From Naganishia liquefaciens (Eukaryota; Basidiomycota; Tremellomycetes; Filobasidiales; Filobasidiaceae): 64,000 bases of DNA. Each line of letters begins with the position of its first letter. Positions within the stretch are counted from its first letter, which is position 1. The notes under the pieces are model-generated. The model searched no databases. It was not told the origin of the DNA and worked only from the letters and a program-made list of their open reading frames with translations. Positions 56,613 through 64,000 of this stretch are shown here, in pieces. The stretch is from the NCBI GenBank assembly GCA_013423385.1, contig BLZA01000017.1, positions 620,001 through 684,000 on the forward strand, given 5' to 3'. Position numbers and translations under genes: made by a program.

Positions 56613-59600
56613 CTATATACCGCCAGTCCGTCTCGGAGTTGCTGTGATCCTGGCACCTGCTCCGATTCCCGCTGATCGTCTCGGCGTAGCAGCTGGTCCC
56701 AACAACCTCGGGGTTCGAGCTATAGCGGCCTTTCTCTTTTCTTCTTCCTCCTCTCGAGCCATTCTGCAGAAAAAGAAATCAGCAGCTGGGAAGGAATTAC
56801 CTCAACGATTGACCTACTGTGCACGTTGATCCGCAATCTCCTGTTCAATTTCCGCCTTTCGTGAGAAATCTCTAGAAGCCCTCGCATGCGCCAGTCCGTC
56901 CACATTTCGCTCGCGAATGCTGTAAAAGACACCACCGAGCTGGGCCAGCCACTCTGGCGTGACAGATGTCACGCACATCATGTATTGCCGAGAAGTCATG
57001 ACCACTGTCAAGTGCACTTGATCAGCGAATGTCGCTGTTTGAAAAGCATCGTAGGCTTACATTCGTGGTAGATGACAAAATCTGGCTGATAGCCCAGGCC
57101 TGATAAAGCCGATGTGGGATGTAGTACACATGGAACCTGAAGTACTGTTGCGTCAACGCACGTCACGTCATACTGTTTCGGGCGACTTACACCTGTGCGA
57201 ATGTTCACATACTCTCCGATACCCTTGACTCTGGCAGCCTGGTGGAAATAACCAGCAGTAATACATTTTCTAGAGCGAAGATAGATGGTCAGTTTGATCC
57301 GTAAGCTCAGCATAGATGCGCACCTGATGATGTCCCAATCCGTGCCGACCGATATATTGGGATCCATCTTCTGTTGTTTCATGATGTCCTCCAGCTGACC
57401 TCGCACTTCCCGGGCTTTCCGGAGCAGTTTGGGATGCAAGAAATGTTTCATGGACCAGTCGTCCCGGTACCTGAAGTTCGCATGAGTCCAAGAGCACAGA
57501 TACTGGAATTTTAACATACCCATGCGACTTCCATTGCTGATATACGTTCAGAAGTGTCAGGTGGTCACTTTCCGGCACGAAAAATTTTTCACGAGCGGCA
57601 TCACTTTCTTCTTGTCTCTGAGGCGGCCGATAGAAAACAGATGGCACCGAGAGCATTGAAACGATAGTCAACATCTCGGAAGTACACTTATATTCAGCGG
57701 CCGTTATAAGCATTTTTGCCAAAGACGGTTCCATAGGGAAGTCGGACATTTTACGACCCGCAGGTGTCAGGTCGCCGATATTGTCGAGGGCGCCCAATAC
57801 CCAGAGTTGATACATCGAATTCAGGATATTCTCCTGGGGCGGAGGATCCATGAAATCAAATTCCAAAAGGTTCTTGACACCAAGAGACTTGAGCAATAAG
57901 ACAGTATTTGCCAGATTCGTTCGCTGAATTTCCGGGATGTTGCTCGGATACAGCTCGTTGATGTACGCTGATTCGGTATACAGACGGTAGCAGAAACTGA
58001 ATACTCTGATTAGCCGGCATACATATCAATCCCTTGATCTGCTTACCCAGGACCCGTCCTTCCTGCTCGACCCGCTCTTTGGCCACAATTTGCTTGACTG
58101 ATCGGCGTAATTTGCAGCGCATCCATACCGACACGGGGATTGTACATCTTCAGCTTTGAGTAGCCAGCGTCGACGACATACAAGATACCGTCGACTGGCA
58201 GAATCTCAGTATTGATTGCTATTCACGACGTGTAAAGACATGCTCACCTGTCAGCGATGTCTCGGCAATGTTCGTCGCGACAATGACTTTTCTTCTGCCG
58301 TCTGGAGTAGGCTGGAAGATCTTGGCTTGCAAATCGGCTGGCATTTGCGAATAGATTGGCAAAATTGCCAAAGGCGCGGGTTCGTCCAGTTGCGATAAAC
58401 GCTCTAAAGGATGAATAATTTCAGCAAGGCAAGTAGTCGATTACGCATGCAATTTACCATCTATCACGCCGCATGTCACTTCAATGTCTTCTTGACCGGT
58501 CATGAATACCAGGATGTCCCCCATGGGCATGGAAAGGTGAATCTGCAAGACTTGTTTGATGGCGCTGTCGACATAGTCCTCGCATGGAGCCCTGCTGTGA
58601 AATGTCTCAACGGGGAAGGTTCTACCTGGAATTGTGTAATCTGGAGCTTGACCGAAGAACTCGGAGAACTGGATGGTTCCGTGTGTAAGCCATCAAGCGC
58701 TGCGCTTATCGTCAGACCGGACTCACCTTCTTGGCGTTCATTGTAGCGGAAGTGACAATCAATTTCAGATCCCGTCTTCTGGTCAAGACTGAACGGAGTC
58801 GTTAGCTTTTCATCGCCTTTCCTGTGTCGGGGAATGACTGACTCTTCCGCAACAGGCCCATGAGTACATCGGTACTCAATGACCGCTCGTGAGCCTCGTC
58901 CAAGATGACGACTGTGTACCGATCTAGGTCACCCTCATTCAAGGATTCTCGAAGGAGAACACCGTCGGTCATATCTGTAAGGTCCGAGCGTAAGCTTCAT
59001 TGCAAAGTTCGAGCGCACGATCGCGTACATTTAATCTTGGTGTCCTTTGAAGTGCAATCCTCGAATCGGATGGCGTATCCTACTGTACTGCCCAGTTCGA
59101 CCTGAAGCGGGCAGATGAGTGCGACATTCGCACAGGCAACTTCGTCACTCACCTCCATCTCCTCACTGACTCGTTTTGCAACTGACATTGCAGCAACTCG
59201 TCTCGGTTGCGTGCACCCAATCATACCGTGCGTACAGTAACCATCCTCATACAAGAACTGCGCCAGCTGCGTGGTTTTGCCTGATCCGGTTTCTCCAACG
59301 ACAATAGTAACTTGGTTCTCCCGAATTGTGCGCATCAACTCCTCTCTGCAGGCGAATGCTGGCAGATATTCTCGCTGCTCCTTCAAGGTTCTGCTTCGCG
59401 TATGAGCAGATGCGCCTTCCGCTTGTTTCATATGTTTGCTAAACTGGGAATCGGCTTTGTAATTGCCCTCATCCACACCGGCGCGCTGACCTTCTGCGCC
59501 CAATTCTGGTTCATCTTTTACACCCATCAAGTTGCCGAGCGTCGTTCCGCTAACGGAGGCAAGTCGGGCCGCCGCCTTAGCTCGTTCCTGTTGTTCACGT

Positions 59601-61562
59601 CTTTCTTTGACGAGAGCGCTGCCTTTCTTAGCGAATTGAGCCATGTCACTGGTGGGATCACGGACCGGACAGATGGGGTCCAACTGTCGCGTATAAGCCA
59701 CCCGACCGTCCAGGAAAGGCGGCTTGATGTCGTGGACGAGAACATGAACCCGAGAGCCGACATCATCTTCAAAATCCATGTCAACATTGCTCTTTTGCGC
59801 GACACCCGATGTCTGCATTCGATTAACTTCCCAGAGATCGAGCTCTTTATTCTGAGCGGAGCGTACATGAGTCGGCCTGCGCAGCGACAGACCAAGAGGA
59901 AGGGACATACACGTTGTGCCTGTTTTGCAGACATCCTCTTGACTTGCTTGACTTGCATCTCTTGCTCCTGTGCTCGACCTAGATCCTCGAATCCGGCAAA
60001 AGGATTGTGCTCTTCGTCTCCAGCCTGCGATTCTGATTAGTGGCATCTCTGCGACATCGAATGGAGGGGACGTACGACTCCGCCCTCATCGAATGCCGAA
60101 TACCAATCTCGATCTAGTCGGATTTGCTCCTCCTCCCATTCCTTAGCGTCAACGTACAACCCATCCTCGCCGCCACTTGGCGAATCGCCCCTTTGTGAAC
60201 CCCGTACACTTCGCGGTGTCGCTGCGTCCCAGTCACGACCTCGTCCGTCTGGGGGGCCTGGAATGAGCAAGAGACAGGAGATTACCGCAAGGACTCACTG
60301 CTACTGCCTTCGCCCCGACCTTCGACACGCGGCGTCTCGTCCCAAGCTCTATTGGGTATTCTCATGCTACCGCCAAATCCGTCATCCCGAACAGTCCGCG
60401 TTGACCGAGGCGTTGCACCTTCATCCCAGTTCCGACCTTTGCCTGGCGCCTCTTGCCGGGCGTTCCGTCCCGCATAGCCTTGATCTCTTTCTCGCGAACG
60501 GCTTTGGTCTTCACGATTATATCCCTTGTTTAGCCTAGAGTGAAAATCACCCAGTCCTCGATGTTCCCCTGGCTGACGGGATCTACTATCGACTTGCGGT
60601 GCATTAGGATTGCCGCCTGTCAGATTGCTAGGCATGTTCCGTGCTTTAAGGCGTTCCTGGAGCCTTTCGCGAGCTGTTGCGCTAATACCTCCGGCATGAG
60701 ATGGCGTTTCAGCGCCTCTGACACGGATATTGTCCTTTTTGATCGGCAAAGCCGGGACTATATTCCGCAAAGATGTAAATAGGCGTGCTCGAAAGTTGGT
60801 TTCCCAGAACAAACCTTTGAAAACGCCACCTCCGGTCAGATTCCCATCCTGATCAGTGAAATCGTCCGCGTCCACTTTCTGTCGCTTGCTGGAGGGCGTA
60901 GAAGAAGCCGAAGCCGCTCTTTTCTCTGCAGCCAAACGGTCAAGGCCTAACAAAGAGGGTCGAACTTCGTTGGGACGCTTGAAGGTGTGACTCTGATAAC
61001 AGAGTTCTATCAGCTTTGTACGCGGGGAATGGCGCGTCTCATTGGGAGATACTGACCTCCCCCGTTCGGAACAGACCACCCTTCTTGACTTCGGACGCTG
61101 GCTGCACGTCTGACTTCTCATGAACCATGCCGTCGTCGACATCCTTTTCGTCCTGTCCGGCATGCAGATTGGGTCTACTCTCCACAGACTGATCGGTCGA
61201 TCCATGCGATGTCCTTCTAGCCTTTGTGCCGGAGCCCTCGTTGCTATTTGCTGCTAGATAGGCTAATATTTGACTGTGAATGCTCAAGAGGAAGTCGTTG
61301 TCGAATTTGCCGAAAGAAGAGGCGGCTTTGACGAATGCATCTCCGGAGCGGTTATGTCGCGCAATGTCGACAACCCGTTTAGCTAATGTATCATTGGGGT
61401 TGACTGTGTTGAGCCTCCGGGATAGCTATCGAATTGACGGGTGCTGAGCGATTCCGCTTACGGTGACCATCGTCTCGCCAAACTCACCTCAATGGCTATG
61501 TGATGCACGAAGTCGTCTGCGCTTCCTCCGCTGTGGGCTGCCGAGCCATGGGCGCCGGACAT
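56613..61562 (-). CDS. PRP16: DEAH-box spliceosomal helicase Prp16
   Basis: Many exons (fifteen or more, several under 100 nt) from ATG 61562 ([14 protein letters not shown]) to TAG at 56613. A disordered, Arg/Gly/Asp-rich N-terminal region ([26 protein letters not shown]) is followed by helicase motifs in order: [14 protein letters not shown] (I), [10 protein letters not shown] (Ia), DEAHERS (II), TSATMNA (III), then [20 protein letters not shown] and [13 protein letters not shown] (VI). The HA2 and OB-fold follow ([49 protein letters not shown]), ending in the Prp16-typical TPRRSAG tail. Prp16 remodels the spliceosome after the first step. The last intron uses CA|GTAGGT and restores AREEEE. 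Prp16 and Ess2, both splicing factors, lie 5 kb apart. Confidence 0.95.
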
Positions 61563-61870
61563 TCTCACAAATTTCAGGCAAAGTTCTGGCCCACGCCTTC
61601 GTAGGGATCAGGGATGAGAAGACAGAAGAGCAAGTCAGACACAATCGAGCAATACAAGCCAGAACACCATCATGCAGCAGCAGCTTCGATCGCTCGCGCC
61701 ATTCCGGATCCGCGATTTGGCTCGCACAGACAGCATCATCACTGCTCATCGAGGCGAGATGCTGGTCACTCTGGCTTGTATACCTCCAGAGGCCAATCAT
61801 TACAGGGTCAGCAGGTTTCTAGTGCCTTGACGTGCAGAAAAGCTGAACTTCGCGGGAACACAGTGCCCAA
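61563..61870. promoter_or_regulatory. Divergent intergenic region, PRP16 / VMA11
   Basis: About 308 bp between the PRP16 and VMA11 start codons. Open frames cross it but are shadows. No distinct site is recognised. Confidence 0.5.
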
Positions 61871-63094
61871 ATGTCGACATCAAATGAACTCTGCCCGCCG
61901 TGGGCCCCCTTCTTTGGGTAAGCAGTGCGAGAACAGGTGAATGTCTGGAGCTAATCTCGCTCTCTCTCTCTCTCTCTCTCCTTTGACATTGCTCTTGTGC
62001 AGTTTCGCAGGAGTAACAGCCGCCGTAAGGAGATACTTCGGCGACCTTGAGTTTCAGACTGACGCTCAGCTTCGCGATTCCAGATGGTATTCAGTACTGT
62101 TGGAGCTGCATACGGGACATCAAAGGCTGGTATTGGAATTGCAGGTCTCGGTACATTCCGGTGAGTAAAGACGTCGAGGCGAATATCAGGTCGGGGAATT
62201 CTGGGTTCCTTCGGACCGTGATGGGGATACCGATGTGGGAACTCCGGCCAGTCCTCACAAAAAGCGTATTCCGAGAATGCAAGGTGCAGTCGATGCTGAA
62301 TCCCATCCCGCGTGTTCTACACAGACCCGACTTGATTATGAAGGTAAGATAGTGGTTCATTTTTAAAAGAGCACGGCTGACATCATTGTCACAATAGTCC
62401 CTCATTCCGGTAGTCGTAAGTCAATGCAGGAAACCTTTCTTTGCTGTGGACTCGCTATTGACACTATCTGATACTGTGCTCTGTAGATGAGTGGAAGTAA
62501 GTGCAGAGTCCACACGTCTTCAGGGAACGCAAAGCTGATTACTCTCCTACATTACAGTCATTGCCGTGTATGGTCTTGTCGTTTCCGTGTTGATTGCCGG
62601 AGGACGTGAGTTCATTGCAACGGTCAAGATAGCGTGATCCTGATTCGACTTTCCTCAGTATCCCCAACGGAGCCATACTCCCTGTTCGCCGGCTTTATTC
62701 ACCTCGGAGCTGGTCTCGGTAAGAGCTTTTGTGGCTCCTTGTTCGATCCGGGGCTCATGCCGGATGTGTCTAGCTTGCGGAATGACCGGTCTTGCGGCCG
62801 GATATGCCATCGGTATCGTCGGTGATGCAGTAAGTATTTGTCAGCAGGTTCGAAGAGTGACGACTGACGCCTTTGCTAATATTATTAGTGTGTTCGAGCG
62901 TATCTTTACGAATCAAGAATCTTCGTGTCTATGGTTCTGATCTTGATTTTCGCGTAAGTGGTGGATTGATCGAACCGGGATGTAGGCTAACGTTAACCCC
63001 GATTCAATCATTTAGGGAAGTACTGGGTCTCTACGGACTTATCGTCAGTCTCTTGATGAACACTAAGGTTGGCGAAGCCAAGTGCTCAATCTGA
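61871..63094 (+). CDS. VMA11: V-type H+-ATPase proteolipid subunit c' (Vma11)
   Basis: Eleven exons: 61871-61917, 62003-62024, 62084-62160, 62325-62343, 62398-62415, 62487-62496, 62558-62605, 62659-62718, 62774-62829, 62889-62953 and 63016-63094 (501 nt, 166 aa). The product starts MSTSNELCPPWAPFFGFAGV, and has four membrane helices. The glutamate that carries the proton is in LILIFAEVLGLYGLIVSLL. The sequences [26 protein letters not shown] (split over exons) and GGLSPTEPYSLF match subunit c' (Vma11) better than c (Vma3), which lacks SPTE. Subunit c' is fungal-specific and forms the V0 ring with c and c''. The gene is cut into unusually small pieces: exons of 22, 19, 18 and 10 nt. Confidence 0.95.
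61960..61981. repeat. CT dinucleotide repeat in VMA11 intron 1
   Basis: About eleven CT units lie in the first VMA11 intron, 22-43 bases before the acceptor, where they act as the polypyrimidine tract. Length variation could affect splicing efficiency. Confidence 0.85.
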
Positions 63095-63760
63095 GTGCTT
63101 GAATATATAAGTTCAAAGTCGCCACAAAAAAATGTGACAAAGAGTTTCCTGAAGCAGCAAAGCGGAGAGCGAGACATGCTTTCTGGCCATGATGTACCCT
63201 TATTAGATGCCATTCGAGAACACGATCGAAAGACGTGGGATCGCACGGGTCGTCTGAATTATCGACGGCAAGTGATCATCAGGCCTTGTTTAGAGTACTG
63301 GAAACGCTTCGTATTCTGCAGCAGTCCTACTTTTAACCAGTCATCGCGAGAATGCGCGAACAGCATACATGATGCAATCGTGATTGACCGATAAGCTGAT
63401 TGACTTGCCCGACGAGGCGTCATGACTGATTTCCCCTCTTAGCTTGAAAAGGAGAGAAAGCTTCACTGCATCTGGCGCACCGACAAAGACAGGCTGTAGG
63501 CAAACCAGATGCAGAATGCAGAAGCTATTGCCCATTGGCGATTTCACCGAAAAATCAACGGCTTTCTAGTTTTACCGGAAATGGGGCACGCGAATATGTT
63601 AGATCTACCGCGAGTCGCGCCGTTTCCCCGAGGCATATTCAATGGGAATTACTTCGCGGGGTTATTCACCTCCGCCAGGTGGGTTTCATCTGCATGGTGA
63701 CTGGCCCTCCATTCTCGCTAATCTGTCCGAAAGCGCTACGAGAACCCGTGCAAGGCTACA
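63095..63760. other. Intergenic region, VMA11 / last gene
   Basis: About 670 bp with a VMA11 3' UTR and the promoter of the next gene. Only short frames on both strands, none convincing. Confidence 0.5.
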
Positions 63761-63980
63761 ATGGCATCGAGGACGCCGTTTGACAACAGAAGCACCAGTT
63801 CTTCCTCTGCAACTGCCGCGCCTCAGGAGCCGCTTTTGCATTCAGCACAAGATGTTCAATCAACCACTGCGTATGAGACGAAAACTTCGACGCATCTGTC
63901 AGAAAACGGCGAGCTTGACAATACAGAGAAGGGGAAGATACGGGAAGCGGAGTCTTCGGCTGTACCAAAGCCTGCTCAGA
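63761..63980 (+). CDS. First exon of an unknown gene (partial, runs off right edge)
   Basis: ATG at 63761 opens a frame of 73 codons plus one base, ending at a strong GTAAGT donor at 63981. The sequence is low in complexity and polar (NRSTSSSSATAAPQEPLL, HLSENGELDNTEKGK), typical of the cytosolic N-terminus of a fungal membrane transporter or of a disordered protein. Downstream exons lie outside the window, so no function is given. Confidence 0.5.
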
Positions 63981-64000
63981 GTAAGTCGTTGACTTGACTA

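Noticed and set aside
1-64000. Transposons, retroelements, viral fossils, CRISPR arrays
   Set aside because: No reverse transcriptase, integrase, transposase or capsid-like frames, no long terminal or inverted repeats, and no regularly spaced repeats were seen.

Overview
The window is about 64 kb of nuclear DNA from a fungus, most likely a basidiomycete yeast of the Agaricomycotina/Tremellomycetes kind. I infer this from dense genes on both strands, many introns of about 50 nt with GTRNGT donors and CTNAC-type branch sites, pyrimidine-rich leaders, moderately high GC, and a fungal gene set (ENA-type sodium ATPase, Sld5, Csc1, Dcg1, V-ATPase c'). I see no bacterial operon structure, tRNA, rRNA, CRISPR array or transposable element. 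Species cannot be fixed by eye.

Left part (1-24 kb): the 3' end of an unknown gene; an alpha-arrestin; an ENA-type P-type ATPase; a CLC chloride channel/transporter with 15 exons; the GINS subunit Sld5 head-to-head with a Csc1/TMEM63-like channel; a membrane-anchored M13 metallopeptidase; a hot-dog thioesterase; and an SCP2-domain protein. Ion and membrane transport is well represented (ENA, CLC, Csc1).

Middle (24-43 kb): a conserved protein of unknown function, ribosomal protein uL23 (RPL25), a Vip1-type RRM protein, eIF3a, an epsin, then a gene-poor stretch (36.4-40.5 kb) holding two small unrecognised genes, and a PP2C phosphatase (Ptc2/3 type).

Right part (43-64 kb): a bZIP factor, a GFA/CENP-V-like protein, a DMT-family transporter, Arp8 (INO80 complex), Ess2/DGCR14, a Dcg1-like racemase, the spliceosomal helicase Prp16, V-ATPase c' (Vma11), and the first exon of a gene that leaves the window.

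Gene models were rebuilt by hand by matching splice sites to reading frame and to conserved family sequence. For several genes (arrestin, CLC, Sld5, Csc1, SCP2, eIF3a, PP2C, Vma11) every exon length was added and the total divides by three. I found no new multi-gene system. The most unusual features are in gene architecture: four GC-AG introns in three genes, a PP2C gene whose first coding exon is just ATG, V-ATPase c' micro-exons of 19, 18 and 10 nt, and two short unrecognised genes in the gene-poor island.
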